Shown here one piece after another: positions 52,840 through 62,529 of a DNA stretch of 64,000 nucleotides. The number at the start of each line of letters is the position of its first letter. Within the stretch, counting starts at the first letter, position 1. The DNA lies in the NCBI RefSeq assembly GCF_900100965.1, contig NZ_FMUJ01000005.1:434001-498000 (forward strand). The letters run 5' to 3'. The position numbers and the translations under genes are program-made. The notes beneath the pieces were generated by a model. That model was not told the DNA's origin and made no database searches. It was given only the letters and a program-made list of their open reading frames with translations. The stretch is from Variovorax sp. EL159. GTDB taxonomy: Bacteria; Pseudomonadota; Gammaproteobacteria; Burkholderiales; Burkholderiaceae_C.

Positions 52840-53490
52840 TCATGGGTTTTGCCGGGTTCCGTTGGGCACTGCCGGCACGGTGGTGTTGGGCCGCGCGAAG
52901 CTGCGCTCGATGGCGCGCAGGGCTTCGATGCGGTCGTTGAGCTGGTCGATGCGGCGCTGGCTGTCGCGCAGCTGCTGCACCTGCTTGTCGCGGTCGTCCT
53001 CGACGCGGCGCTGCTCCACGTAGCGGGCGGCCAGCGTGCGCGCGAGCGGGTGCAGGGCCTGGGCTTCGGGGGCCGGGTTGGCGATCACGCGCTGCAGCAG
53101 CCCCAGCGCACGCGCCAGGTCCGCGGGCACGCGCGTCTGCGAAAGCAGCAGCGCGAGCTGCATTTGGGTGGTGGGCGAGTCGCCAGGGTCGCCGATGCGC
53201 GCGATCTCGGCGCTCAGGTCGGCGCCGTTCAGCGGGCGCACCTTGTCGGCGTACGACAGCATGGCCGCCAGCGGCCCCTGCGTCATCAGCGTGAAGAGCG
53301 AGGCCGGCTGCGTGGCGGGCGCTTTGGGCTCGGCCTCGACCGGCATCACGCGCGGCATGACGGTCGGCGGCGGCAGGGCATCGGCCTCGGCCGGCGGCTT
53401 GGGCTGTATCGCGCAGGCGGCCAGCAGCAGGACGAAAGGCACGGTCATCGCCCCGGCGAAGGTGGAACTGCGGACGAACGAAAAAGACAT
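52840..53490 (-). CDS. QseG-like outer-membrane lipoprotein
   Basis: 216 aa from the ATG at 53490. A lipoprotein signal ends in LLAAC (lipidated Cys near 26). A Pro-rich linker (about 28-62) is followed by a helical domain and a C-terminal coiled coil (about 158-198, RDKQVQQLRDSQRRIDQLND). Position between glrK and glrR matches qseG in enterobacteria, where the lipoprotein modulates the kinase. Sequence similarity is low, so identity rests mainly on context. Confidence 0.75.
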   Translation of the reverse strand: MSFSFVRSSTFAGAMTVPFVLLLAACAIQPKPPAEADALPPPTVMPRVMPVEAEPKAPATQPASLFTLMTQGPLAAMLSYADKVRPLNGADLSAEIARIGDPGDSPTTQMQLALLLSQTRVPADLARALGLLQRVIANPAPEAQALHPLARTLAARYVEQRRVEDDRDKQVQQLRDSQRRIDQLNDRIEALRAIERSFARPNTTVPAVPNGTRQNP

Positions 53491-53540
53491 GGGTCGAAGA
53501 AAGGGACGCGAGGCGGTGTTTCGGATGGGGTGCCGGGTGC

Positions 53541-54968
53541 TCAGGCCGTGCGCGGCAGTTCGATGCGAAAGCGTGCACCGGGCCCGCCAGGCAGCAAGGC
53601 GATGCGGCCCCCGTGGGCTGCAATGTACTCCTGCACGATGGAAAGTCCGATGCCGGTGCCTTTCACCGTGTGCTCGGGCTGGCGCTCGCCGCGGAAGAAG
53701 GGCTCGAAGATCCGGTCGCGGTCGCCATCGGCAATGCCCGGGCCGGCGTCGTTGACGTCGATGTACACCGCCTCCGGCGTGCCCGACACCGCCAGCGTGA
53801 TGACGCCGCCGCTGGCCGAGAAGCGGATCGCGTTGGAAAGCAAGTTGGCGATGGCCGTGCCGAGCTTGGCGCGGTCGACCGTGGTCGTGATCGGCTCGCC
53901 CTCGGCGCGCACGCGCAGCCCGTGCGACTGCCACTGCAGGCGCTGCGCCTCGATCTGTTCCTCGATCAGCGGCAGCAGCTCGGTGCGCTCGCGGCGCAGT
54001 TCGCGCGCCTCGAACGCGGCGGCGTTGAAGCGCAGCAGCGCCTCGATCTGCCCCTGCAGCGACACGGTGTTCTGCTGCAGGATCTGCGCGACCTCGAGCT
54101 GCGCCGGGTTCAGCGGACCCGTCACGCCATCTTCGAGCAGCGAGACGCCTTCGCGCAGCGCCGCCAGCGGCGTCTTCAGTTCGTGCGACACGTGGCGCAG
54201 AAAGCGCGCCTTGTCGGCGTCCAGCTCGGTCAGGCGCAGCCGCAGCCATTCGAGCTGCTGCGACACGCGCCGCACGTCGGCCGGGCCGCGGATGTCGATG
54301 GGTTCGTCCAGCCGGTTCTGGCCCAGGCCGACGATGGCGTTTTCGAGCCGCTTGAAGGGGCGCGCGAGCCAGATGCCGAAAGCCAGCGCCAGCACCACCG
54401 CCAGCACGCTGGCGGCGACTACTTCGCGCATCAGCCGGCGGCGCGCGTTCTCGATGCGCTTGGCCAGCGCATCGTTCTGCATTTCGATCAGGAACTGCGC
54501 CTGCTGCGCAAGGTTGGTGTTGAGCGCGTCGAGCTCGCGGAACTGCATCGCCATCGTGCTTTCGCGCGTGAGGGCGCTGTCGGCGCTGCCGCTCATCAGG
54601 CCTTCGATCACGCCCAGCTGGGAGCGCCACATCTCGATGCCCGCGGGCGCGAGGCCGTTCTTTTCCAAGCGCTCCAGCACCTGGTGCGCCTCGCGCGCGG
54701 CGTCGTCGAAGCGGCGGCGCAGCACGGCGTCGTTCAGCACCAGCGACTGGCGCCCGGCGCGCTCCATCGCCGCGCTGCGCTCGGCCAGCGACTGGGACGC
54801 ACCCGACAGCCGCAGCGCGCGCGCGGCCGCGTCGCGGCTTTGCGTCATCAGCACGTCGTACTGCAGCACCGAGCGCAGGGCCACGCCGACCAGCAGCGCG
54901 GTGATCAGCAGGAACGCGAACAGCAGGAGCTGCTGGAACGAGCCCCGTATGGATGGCCGCTTCGCCAT
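53541..54968 (-). CDS. glrK: Sensor histidine kinase GlrK (QseE)-like
   Basis: 475 aa. Two membrane spans (about 12-34 and 183-203) flank a helical periplasmic domain. A HAMP-like linker (about 203-255) leads to HisKA with phospho-acceptor H262 in FLRHVSHELKTPLAAL. ATPase blocks are IANLLSNAIRFS, DAGPGI and GTGIGLSIVQEYIAAHGG. It forms a three-gene unit with the QseG-like and GlrR genes. Its start overlaps the miaB stop by 1 base, so it may also receive miaB transcription. Confidence 0.88.
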   Translation of the reverse strand: MAKRPSIRGSFQQLLLFAFLLITALLVGVALRSVLQYDVLMTQSRDAAARALRLSGASQSLAERSAAMERAGRQSLVLNDAVLRRRFDDAAREAHQVLERLEKNGLAPAGIEMWRSQLGVIEGLMSGSADSALTRESTMAMQFRELDALNTNLAQQAQFLIEMQNDALAKRIENARRRLMREVVAASVLAVVLALAFGIWLARPFKRLENAIVGLGQNRLDEPIDIRGPADVRRVSQQLEWLRLRLTELDADKARFLRHVSHELKTPLAALREGVSLLEDGVTGPLNPAQLEVAQILQQNTVSLQGQIEALLRFNAAAFEARELRRERTELLPLIEEQIEAQRLQWQSHGLRVRAEGEPITTTVDRAKLGTAIANLLSNAIRFSASGGVITLAVSGTPEAVYIDVNDAGPGIADGDRDRIFEPFFRGERQPEHTVKGTGIGLSIVQEYIAAHGGRIALLPGGPGARFRIELPRTA

Positions 54969-56332
54969 CAGTGGGCGAGCGCGGCCGTGGCTGCCGTCGT
55001 CGTCGACGATTCGCGCGTCAGGACTTCGCCGCGCAGCGTGTACGCCAGCGAGCGCGTGATGCGCAGGTCGGTCATTTGCCCGACGAGGCGCGCGTCGCCC
55101 TCGAAGTTGACGACGCGGTTGCAGGCGGTGCGGCCCATCAGCTCGTTCGCGTCCTTGCGCGAGGCGCCTTCGACCAGCACGCGCTGGGTGGTCCCGACCA
55201 GCGCCTGCCCGAAGCGCTTGACGTTGCCGTCGATCACGGCCTGCAGCGTGTGCAGCCGCGCGAGCTTGACTTCGTGCGGCGTATCGTCGTGCAGCGCGGC
55301 GGCCGGCGTGCCGGGGCGCGGGCTGAAGATGAAGCTGAAGCTGTTGTCGAACTGGCAGTCGTCGATCAGCTTCATCATCTTGGCGAAGTCTTCGTCGGTC
55401 TCGCCGGGGAAGCCGACGATGAAGTCGCTGGAAAGCGCCAGTTCAGGGCGGATGGCGCGCAGCTTGCGCACCGTGCTCTTGTATTCCATGGCGGTGTAGC
55501 CGCGCTTCATGGCCATCAGGATGCGGTCGCTGCCGTGCTGCACCGGCAGGTGCAGGTGGCTCACGAGTTGCGGCACCTTGGCATAGGCCTCGATCAGGCG
55601 CGGCGTGAACTCGTTCGGGTGGCTGGTGGTGTAGCGGATGCGCTCGATGCCGGGGATCTCGGCCACGTATTCGATCAGCAGCGCGAAGTCGGCGATCTCG
55701 GCGGTGTCGCCCATCTTGCCGCGGTAGGCATTCACGTTCTGGCCCAGCAGCGTGATCTCGCGCACGCCCTGGTCGGCCAGGCCGGCGATCTCGACCAGCA
55801 CGTCGTCGAGCGGGCGGTTCACTTCCTCGCCGCGGGTGTAGGGCACCACGCAGTAGCTGCAGTACTTGGAGCAGCCTTCCATGATCGACACGAAAGCCGT
55901 CGAGCCTTCGACGCGTGCCGGCGGCAGGTGGTCGAACTTCTCGATCTCGGGAAAGCTGATGTCCACCTGCGGGCGGTCCAGCCGCTCGCGGTCGTTCAGC
56001 ATCTCGGGCAGGCGGTGCAGCGTCTGCGGGCCGAACACGATGTCGACGTACGGGGCGCGCGCAATGATGGCTTCGCCTTCCTGGCTCGCCACGCAGCCGC
56101 CCACGCCGATCTTCACGCCCTTGGCCTTCAGGTGCTTCACGCGGCCGAGGTCGGAGAACACCTTCTCCTGCGCCTTCTCGCGCACCGAGCAGGTGTTGAA
56201 GAGGATCAGGTCGGCCTCGTCCACGTTCTGCGTCGGCTCGTAGCCCTGGGCGGCGTTCAGCACGTCGGCCATCTTGTCCGAGTCGTACTCGTTCATCTGG
56301 CAGCCGAAGGTCTTGATGAATACTTTTTTCAT
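54968..56332 (-). CDS. miaB: tRNA-2-methylthio-N6-dimethylallyladenosine synthase
   Basis: Radical-SAM methylthiotransferase that modifies A37 of tRNAs reading UNN codons. 454 aa from the ATG at 56332 (MKKVFIKTFGCQMNEYDSDK). Auxiliary cluster cysteines are C11, C48 (FNTCSVREKA) and C80 (GVGGCVASQEG). The radical-SAM cluster is C154, C158, C161 in MEGCSKYCSYCVVPY, and a TRAM domain is at the C-terminus. An ATG five codons upstream is less likely. Confidence 0.96.
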   Translation of the reverse strand: MKKVFIKTFGCQMNEYDSDKMADVLNAAQGYEPTQNVDEADLILFNTCSVREKAQEKVFSDLGRVKHLKAKGVKIGVGGCVASQEGEAIIARAPYVDIVFGPQTLHRLPEMLNDRERLDRPQVDISFPEIEKFDHLPPARVEGSTAFVSIMEGCSKYCSYCVVPYTRGEEVNRPLDDVLVEIAGLADQGVREITLLGQNVNAYRGKMGDTAEIADFALLIEYVAEIPGIERIRYTTSHPNEFTPRLIEAYAKVPQLVSHLHLPVQHGSDRILMAMKRGYTAMEYKSTVRKLRAIRPELALSSDFIVGFPGETDEDFAKMMKLIDDCQFDNSFSFIFSPRPGTPAAALHDDTPHEVKLARLHTLQAVIDGNVKRFGQALVGTTQRVLVEGASRKDANELMGRTACNRVVNFEGDARLVGQMTDLRITRSLAYTLRGEVLTRESSTTTAATAALAH

Positions 56333-56412
56333 GGGGATCTCTTTCATGGCCCTGCGCGAAAAGGAGGGCACGGCGGGCGCGGCGCGGAACACAAGGCCCG
56401 CGCCGGCTTTTC

Positions 56413-56871
56413 TTATTGCGTGTTGACGGTGTCGTTCGAGGTGAACGGCCAGACATTCAGAAACGGCTTGTTCAGCGACTCGCGGCTGGCCGAGGCTTCT
56501 TCGGGCGTGAGGATCCAGACCTCGCGCAGCAGCCCGGCGGCGTCGCGCGTGTAGTTGACCAGGTAGCGCTGGCCGATGATGGCGCCCGGCATGACCAGCA
56601 TGTTCTGCGCGCTGCGGATGCGCGCGCCGGCCCCCAGGCGGTCGGGCTTGCCGTCGAGTTCGACGTCGGGCGCACTGAGCACCGTGAACTTGCCGCGCAG
56701 GGTGCCGATGGGGAAGTTGCGGCCGCCGACCAGCGATTCGTTCTGGGTCTGCGGGCGGGGCACCTCGTCCTGGGCGCTGGCCTGGAGCGAGAAAAGACCG
56801 GCGGCGCCTGCGACCGCTGCGCAAAGCGCTATGAAAGTGAGAGTGTTCGTGGGTTTCTTGCAGCGGTTCAT
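56413..56871 (-). CDS. Exported protein of unknown function
   Basis: 152 aa. A Sec signal peptide ends at about residue 33 (LQASA then QDEVPRP). The mature part has FPIGTLRGKFTVLSAPDVELDG, LGAGARIRSAQN and a C-terminal EVWILTPEEASA, suggesting a small beta-rich periplasmic domain. The gene is 80 bases upstream of miaB on the same strand and divergent from the efflux genes. Similar small exported proteins occur in Comamonadaceae; no role known. Confidence 0.72.
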   Translation of the reverse strand: MNRCKKPTNTLTFIALCAAVAGAAGLFSLQASAQDEVPRPQTQNESLVGGRNFPIGTLRGKFTVLSAPDVELDGKPDRLGAGARIRSAQNMLVMPGAIIGQRYLVNYTRDAAGLLREVWILTPEEASASRESLNKPFLNVWPFTSNDTVNTQ

Positions 56872-57057
56872 GGGGTATATCCAGAGGCTGTGCAGCGCGC
56901 GATTTTAACGACCGGGGGTCTGTCTATCGCGCGGACACAGTGGGTGAGGCCGGGCGGAATTCGTTCATTGCTTTACATTTCTTTACGGTGCCCATCGACA
57001 GCGCGGGGCGGCCACTGCTCCAATAGCCTTTGTCAGCCCAAAGTGCACAAGAACCCC

Positions 57058-58281
57058 ATGAAAAAGAATGTTGCCATTGCCCTTGCGGGTGTGTTGATCG
57101 TAGCCGTCGCAGGCGGGTGGTGGAGCATGTCCGGCAACAAGCTCGCCGCGAAGAACGACAAGGCCCCGACCGCCGCCGGCGGTGCCCCGGCCGGTGGCGG
57201 CGCGCCCGCGCTCGTGACGCTGGCCACCGCCGAAAAGCAGGACGTGCCGGTGACGGTGCAGGTCAACGGCAGCGTGGTGTCCCTCAACAGCGTCGACCTG
57301 CGCCCGCAGGTCACGAACACGGTGAGCGCGGTGCACGTGAAGGAAGGGCAGTTCGTCAAGGCGGGCCAGTTGCTGTTCACGCTGGACGACCGCAACGACC
57401 AGGCCAACCTGGCGCGCGCCCGGGCCCAGCAGCAGAAAGACGAGGCCACCCTGGCCGACCTGGAGCGCCAGTACAAGCGCAGCCAGGATCTGGTGGCGCA
57501 GAACTTCATCGCCAAGAGCGCGGCCGACGCCACGCTGTCGCAGCTCGATGCGCAGCGCGCCGCCGTCGCCGCCGACCGCGCCGCCGTCCAGTCGGCGCAG
57601 GTGGCGCTGGGCTATGCCACGCTGCGTGCGCCCATTGCGGGGCGCATCGGCGCCGTCAACATCTACCCGGGCACGCTGGTGCAGCCGACGCTGTCGCTGG
57701 TCACGGTCACGCAGCTCGACCCGATTGCCGTGAGCTTCCCGGTGCCCGAGGGCAACCTGCAAGACCTGCTGGCCGCCTCGCGCACCCGCTCGAAGGTCGA
57801 GGCCGTCGTCAACGGACGCAAGGAGCCCCTCAGCGGCACGCTCGACTTCGTCGACAACACCGTGGATCCGCAGATCGGCACCGTGCGCGCCAAGGCCGTG
57901 TTCACCAACGCCGACCAGAGCCTCTGGCCCGGCCAGTTCGTCGGCACCCGCATCACGGTGCGCACGCTCGATGGCGCCACCGTGGTGCCGGCCGCGGCGC
58001 TGATGATGCTGGCCGACGGCACCTCGCTCTATGTGGTCGACGAATCCAGGACCGCCACGCGCCGCAAGGTCAAGGCGCTGCACACCTTCGGCACCAAGGT
58101 CGCGGTGAGCGGCGTGGCGCCGGGCGAGCAGGTGGTGATCGAAGGCAGCCAGAACGTGCGCCCCGGCGGCAAGGTTCGCGTCGACGCCAAGGCGGCACCG
58201 GCCGCCCCGAATGGCACCACGGGCGTCACGCCCGGCAGCGCGGCATCGTCCGACGCCCAGCCCGTGCGGGAACGCGCATGA
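57058..58281 (+). CDS. RND efflux periplasmic adaptor protein
   Basis: 407 aa from the ATG at 57058. The N-terminal hydrophobic segment (about 4-22) has no lipobox Cys, so it is probably membrane-anchored. Lipoyl half-motifs VKEGQFVKAGQLLFTLDDRNDQA near 96 and ATLRAPIAGRIGAVNIYPGTLV near 183 surround an alpha-hairpin (about 118-178). Barrel and C-terminal domains follow, with an Ala/Pro tail. Closest in form to MdtA/AcrA. It overlaps the pump gene by 4 bases; no outer-membrane channel gene is nearby. Confidence 0.92.
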   Translation: MKKNVAIALAGVLIVAVAGGWWSMSGNKLAAKNDKAPTAAGGAPAGGGAPALVTLATAEKQDVPVTVQVNGSVVSLNSVDLRPQVTNTVSAVHVKEGQFVKAGQLLFTLDDRNDQANLARARAQQQKDEATLADLERQYKRSQDLVAQNFIAKSAADATLSQLDAQRAAVAADRAAVQSAQVALGYATLRAPIAGRIGAVNIYPGTLVQPTLSLVTVTQLDPIAVSFPVPEGNLQDLLAASRTRSKVEAVVNGRKEPLSGTLDFVDNTVDPQIGTVRAKAVFTNADQSLWPGQFVGTRITVRTLDGATVVPAAALMMLADGTSLYVVDESRTATRRKVKALHTFGTKVAVSGVAPGEQVVIEGSQNVRPGGKVRVDAKAAPAAPNGTTGVTPGSAASSDAQPVRERA

Positions 58282-61200
58282 ACATCTCGGAGCTCTGCAT
58301 CCGTCGTCCGGCGATGACGGTGCTGCTGTCGGCCGCGGTGGTGGTCATCGGCATCTTTGCGTACTTCAGCATCCCGGTGGCGGCGCTGCCCAGCTACAAC
58401 ACGCCCGTCATCAACGTCAATGCGCAGTTGCCGGGCGCCAGCCCGGACACCATGGCGAGTTCGGTTGCGCTGCCGCTCGAAAAGCAGTTCTCGACCATCC
58501 CGGGCCTGCAGACCATCAGCTCGGTCAACACGCAGGGCGTGACCTCGCTCACGCTCGAATTCGTGAGCAGCCGCGACATCGACGCCGCCGCGGTCGACGT
58601 GCAGGCCGCGCTGCTGCGCGCCCAGCGCCAGTTGCCGCAGGAGCTGACGCAGCTGCCCTCGTACCGCAAGGTGAACCCGGCCGATGCGCCGGTGCTGTTC
58701 ATTGCGCTGATCTCGCCGTCGATGAACCCGTCGGAGCTCAACGACTACGCCGAGAACCTGATCTCGCCCACGCTCTCGACCATCGATGGCGTGGCGCAGG
58801 TGGGCGTGTACGGCCGCAAGGCCTTTGCCGTGCGCATCAAGGCCAACGCCGACCTGCTCAACGCGCGCAACATCACGCTCGACGAATTGGCCAAGGCCGT
58901 GAATTCGGCCAACGCCAACACGCCGGTCGGCACGCTCGACGGCCCGCGCCAGACGCTCACCATCCAGGCCAACCGGCAGTTGGTGAAGGCGGCCGATTTC
59001 GCCAAGCTGATCGTGGGCCAGCGCAACGGCGCGCCAGTGCGGCTCGATGAAGTGGCGACCATCGAAGACAGCTTCGAGTCGGTCAAGACATCGAGCAGCT
59101 TCAACGGCCAGGACTCGATCTCGCTGGCCGTGCAGCGCCAGCCCAATGCCAACACCGTGCAGGTGGTGGACGCGGTGCGCGCGCTCATTCCGCGCTTCAA
59201 GGCCGAGCTGCCGCAGTCGGTCGAGATCCAGATGGTGAACGACCGCTCGCTCTCGATCCGCGAGGCGGTGCACGACGTGCAGCTCACGCTGCTGGGCACG
59301 ATCGCGCTGGTGGTGCTGGTGATCTTTCTCTTCCTGCACCGGCTGGTGGCGACGCTGATCCCGGCGGCGACCATTCCGATCTCGCTGATCGGCGCGGTGG
59401 CGTTGCTCTACGCCTTCGGCTACAGCCTGGACAACGTCTCGCTGCTGGGCATCACGCTGGCCGTGGGCCTGGTGGTGGACGACGCGATCGTGGTGCTCGA
59501 AAACATCATGCGCTACGTCGAGAAGGGCATGGAGCCCTTTGCAGCGGCGCTGCGCGGGGCGCGCGAGGTGGGCTTCACCATCGTGTCGATCTCCATCTCG
59601 CTGGTGGCCGTGTTCATCCCGATCTTCTTCATGCCGGGCGTGATCGGCCTCCTGTTCCACGAGTTCGCGGTGGTGGTGGCGCTGGCGGTTCTGGTGTCGG
59701 CCATCGTGTCGCTCACGCTGGTGCCGATGCTCGCGAGTCGGCTGCTCAAGCACGTGCCCCGGAAAGAGGGCGCGATGGACCATGAAGAAGAACATCCCGA
59801 GCCGGGCACCGCCATCGGCCGCGCCTTCGAGCGCGGCTACCGCGCGGTGCACGGCAGCTACATGCGCTCGCTCGACTGGACGCTGGGACACCGCAACCTG
59901 ATGCTGCTGATGGCGGGCCTGACCTTCGTCGTCACCGGCTGGTTGTTCGTCACCATTCCCAAGGGCTTCTTCCCCGAGGAAGACATCGGCCAGATCCAGA
60001 TCACGACCGAGGCCGCCGAAGACATCTCGTTCACCGCCATGAAGGCGCTGCAGGCCCGTGTGTCCGACGCGCTGCAGGCCGACCCGAGCGTGGACTACGT
60101 GAGCTCCTTCGTCGGCGTGGGCGGCCCGACCGCCACGCAGAACTCAGGGCGCCTGTTCGCGGTGCTCAAGCCGCGCAGCGAACGTCCGCAGATGTCGAAG
60201 GTGCTCGAATCCCTGCGCCAGCGTTTCCGCGAGATCCCGGGCATTGCCGTCTACATGCAGCCGGTGCAGAACCTGCGCCTGGGTGGTCGCCAGAGCAAGG
60301 CGCGCTTCCAGTACACGCTGCAGAGCGTGAACGCCGGCGAGATGGTGCCGTGGTCCACGAAGCTCATGGAACGCATGCGCGCAGACCCGGCCTTCCGCGA
60401 CGTGACCAGCGACTCGCAGAACCGCGGCCTGCAGGCCACGCTCGACATCGACCGCGACAAGGCCGGCGTGCTCGGCGTGGCCGTGGGTGACCTGCGCACC
60501 GCGCTCTACAACGCCTATGGCGACCGTCAGATCGGCAGCATCTACGCCGCGAGCAACACCTACCAGGTGATTCTTTCGGCGGCCGACGACGACCGCCAGT
60601 TCGAGGACGACGTCGCGCGCCTGTCGGTACGCAGCACCACCGGCCGGCTGGTGCCGCTGTCGGCCTTCTCGACCGTCAAGCGCACCGTGGGGCCGACCTC
60701 GGTCAACCACCAGGGCCAGTTGCAGGCGGTGACGGTGTCGTTCAACCTCGCACCCGACGTGCCGTTGGGCAACGCGACCGCGAAGATCGACCGCTTCAAG
60801 GACGAGCTGAAGATGCCGCCTTCGATCATCACCACCTACGGCGGCGATGCGGCGGTGTTCCAGAGTTCGCAGTCGAGCCAGGCCGTGCTGCTGGTGTTGG
60901 CGGTGCTGGTCATCTATGTGCTGCTGGGCGTGCTGTACGAAAGCTACATCCACCCGCTGACGATTCTTGCGGGTCTGCCGTCGGCGGCGGTGGGAGCGCT
61001 GATTTCGCTGAAGCTCTTCGGCTTCGACCTGACGCTGATCGCGACCATCGGCATCCTGCTGCTGATCGGTATCGTGAAGAAGAACGCGATCATGCTGATC
61101 GACTTCGCGCTCGACGCGCAGCGCACCGAGGGCATGAAGCCGGTCGATGCGATCCGCGAGGCCTGCCGGCTGCGCTTCCGTCCGATCCTGATGACCACGC

Positions 61201-61445
61201 TGGCTGCGCTGATGGGCGCGCTGCCGCTCGCATTGGGCCTGGGCGCCGGCGCCGAGTTGCGCCAGCCGCTGGGCGTGGCCGTGGTGGGCGGGCTGATCTT
61301 CTCGCAGGTGATCACGCTTTACATCACGCCTGCGATCTACCTGGCGCTCGACCGCTACAGCGGCACGGGGCCGATGGTCGATCTGCCGGGCGAGGCGAAG
61401 AAGGGTGAGGCGGGCGTGGCTGGAGATGCCGCGGCGCATGCCTGA
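58278..61445 (+). CDS. RND multidrug efflux transporter (MdtB/MdtC-like)
   Basis: 1055 aa from the ATG at 58278. Twelve membrane spans in the 1-6-5 pattern with two large periplasmic loops. The start MNISELCIRRPAMTVLLSA and the TM4 block TLAVGLVVDDAIVVLENIMR (two essential Asp near 407) are typical of proton-driven HAE1 pumps. The Lys partner is in LLLIGIVKKNAIMLIDFAL near 935. Exports hydrophobic compounds through a tripartite complex with the adaptor just upstream. Substrate unknown. Confidence 0.93.
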   Translation: MNISELCIRRPAMTVLLSAAVVVIGIFAYFSIPVAALPSYNTPVINVNAQLPGASPDTMASSVALPLEKQFSTIPGLQTISSVNTQGVTSLTLEFVSSRDIDAAAVDVQAALLRAQRQLPQELTQLPSYRKVNPADAPVLFIALISPSMNPSELNDYAENLISPTLSTIDGVAQVGVYGRKAFAVRIKANADLLNARNITLDELAKAVNSANANTPVGTLDGPRQTLTIQANRQLVKAADFAKLIVGQRNGAPVRLDEVATIEDSFESVKTSSSFNGQDSISLAVQRQPNANTVQVVDAVRALIPRFKAELPQSVEIQMVNDRSLSIREAVHDVQLTLLGTIALVVLVIFLFLHRLVATLIPAATIPISLIGAVALLYAFGYSLDNVSLLGITLAVGLVVDDAIVVLENIMRYVEKGMEPFAAALRGAREVGFTIVSISISLVAVFIPIFFMPGVIGLLFHEFAVVVALAVLVSAIVSLTLVPMLASRLLKHVPRKEGAMDHEEEHPEPGTAIGRAFERGYRAVHGSYMRSLDWTLGHRNLMLLMAGLTFVVTGWLFVTIPKGFFPEEDIGQIQITTEAAEDISFTAMKALQARVSDALQADPSVDYVSSFVGVGGPTATQNSGRLFAVLKPRSERPQMSKVLESLRQRFREIPGIAVYMQPVQNLRLGGRQSKARFQYTLQSVNAGEMVPWSTKLMERMRADPAFRDVTSDSQNRGLQATLDIDRDKAGVLGVAVGDLRTALYNAYGDRQIGSIYAASNTYQVILSAADDDRQFEDDVARLSVRSTTGRLVPLSAFSTVKRTVGPTSVNHQGQLQAVTVSFNLAPDVPLGNATAKIDRFKDELKMPPSIITTYGGDAAVFQSSQSSQAVLLVLAVLVIYVLLGVLYESYIHPLTILAGLPSAAVGALISLKLFGFDLTLIATIGILLLIGIVKKNAIMLIDFALDAQRTEGMKPVDAIREACRLRFRPILMTTLAALMGALPLALGLGAGAELRQPLGVAVVGGLIFSQVITLYITPAIYLALDRYSGTGPMVDLPGEAKKGEAGVAGDAAAHA

Positions 61446-61527
61446 GGCGCGGCGTTCTTTCTTGAGGTAATTCTGCGGACTGCCCGGTAGCCGTCAGGCA
61501 GTTGCGGCGCCGGCGCCGCCCTTGGCT

Positions 61528-61803
61528 TCAAAGATGGCGTACAGCCATGAGCGCCAGCCAACCGGCGACAAAGGCAATCTGCAGCCCTCCGAAGCGCCAC
61601 ACCACCGCCATGGTGACGACCACGGGCAAGAGCAAGGTGGGCGCGATGCAGATCTGGATCAGCAGATAAGCCGCCATCAGGCTGGGGCCGGCGTTCGACA
61701 AGGCAATCTCGGCCGCCGGCCAACGCGAAAGCCATTGGGCGGCGCCCAGGCCCGACAGGCGGATGGCGATCGTGACCAAGGCCATGACGAGGATGGCATT
61801 CAT
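61528..61803 (-). CDS. azlD: AzlD-type branched-chain amino acid exporter subunit
   Basis: 91 aa with three hydrophobic segments (LVMALVTIAIRLSG, AEIALSNAGPSLMAAYLLIQ and PVVVTMAVVWRFGG). It pairs with AzlC upstream through an ATGA overlap (61800-61803). AzlCD/YgaZH complexes export valine, leucine and related amino acids or analogues. 82 bases separate it from the end of the convergent RND gene; that gap shows only a weak CTGCC-GGCAG hairpin. Confidence 0.85.
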   Translation of the reverse strand: MNAILVMALVTIAIRLSGLGAAQWLSRWPAAEIALSNAGPSLMAAYLLIQICIAPTLLLPVVVTMAVVWRFGGLQIAFVAGWLALMAVRHL

Positions 61804-62510
61804 GCCCGACTCTTCCTCCTGTTGATCCACAGCGTGGCCACCATGCCGGCCAGGGCAGCCACCAGCACGGCCGCGGCTTGCTGGTCGGTTCGCCACCAGC
61901 AGACCCAACCGGCCACGGCGCCGATGGCGACCGGCGTCAGTTGGTGAGGGTTCTTTCGAAGGCCGATGGGCAGCAGCAGCGCCATCGAGAGCGGAACCAG
62001 TGCATCCATGCCGAAGCGATACAGCATCTGCTGCGTGAAGATGGCGCCGAACTGGAATCCGGCGATGCAGCCAGCCGTCCACGCCAAGGTCAGCGCAGAG
62101 GCATTTCCCAGAACAAAGTTGGCGTTGATCGGGCCGCGCTGGGCGGCAATGTGACATGCGGTCCAGCTGCTGTCGGTGACCATGGCCGCCGCCAGCCACA
62201 CGCGCCACTTGCTGGAATTTTTCAGGTAAGGCCAGAGCGAGGCCGTAAAAATAAGGTGCTTTGTGTTGAGCCCGACCGTCAATGCAATCAGTGCGCCAAT
62301 GTGCGCGGAATTATTGAATTCAAGCGCGGCCAATTGGGCAGTGGCCGCATTGACGCTCAACGCAGCAAAAACCAATTCACCCAAAGACCAATCGGCATTC
62401 TTGCTGGCAACGCCGACAATCAGGCCAAATACCAATACCTTGGGAATGAAAGGAAGCGCCGCAATCCAGCCATGCGAAACTCCCATGGAGGCGGACAGGG
62501 ATTTTTGCAT
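61800..62510 (-). CDS. azlC: AzlC-type branched-chain amino acid exporter subunit
   Basis: 236 aa from the ATG at 62510. Five hydrophobic segments; family blocks are ALPFIPKVLVFGLIVGVASKN near 18, FNNSAHIGALIALTVGLNTKHLIFTASL near 65-92 and TDSSWTACHIA near 112. Together with AzlD it should export a branched-chain or modified amino acid. It follows an oxygenase gene by 19 bases, which suggests that the exported compound may be the oxygenase product. Codon use is more AT-rich at its start than in the core genes. Confidence 0.87.
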   Translation of the reverse strand: MQKSLSASMGVSHGWIAALPFIPKVLVFGLIVGVASKNADWSLGELVFAALSVNAATAQLAALEFNNSAHIGALIALTVGLNTKHLIFTASLWPYLKNSSKWRVWLAAAMVTDSSWTACHIAAQRGPINANFVLGNASALTLAWTAGCIAGFQFGAIFTQQMLYRFGMDALVPLSMALLLPIGLRKNPHQLTPVAIGAVAGWVCWWRTDQQAAAVLVAALAGMVATLWINRRKSRA

Positions 62511-62529
62511 CAAAACCCTTGTGTTCGGC

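Noticed and set aside
61478..61501. CTGCC-GGCAG hairpin after the RND gene as a terminator
   Set aside because: Six-base stem, 12-base loop and no T-run; too weak to call.
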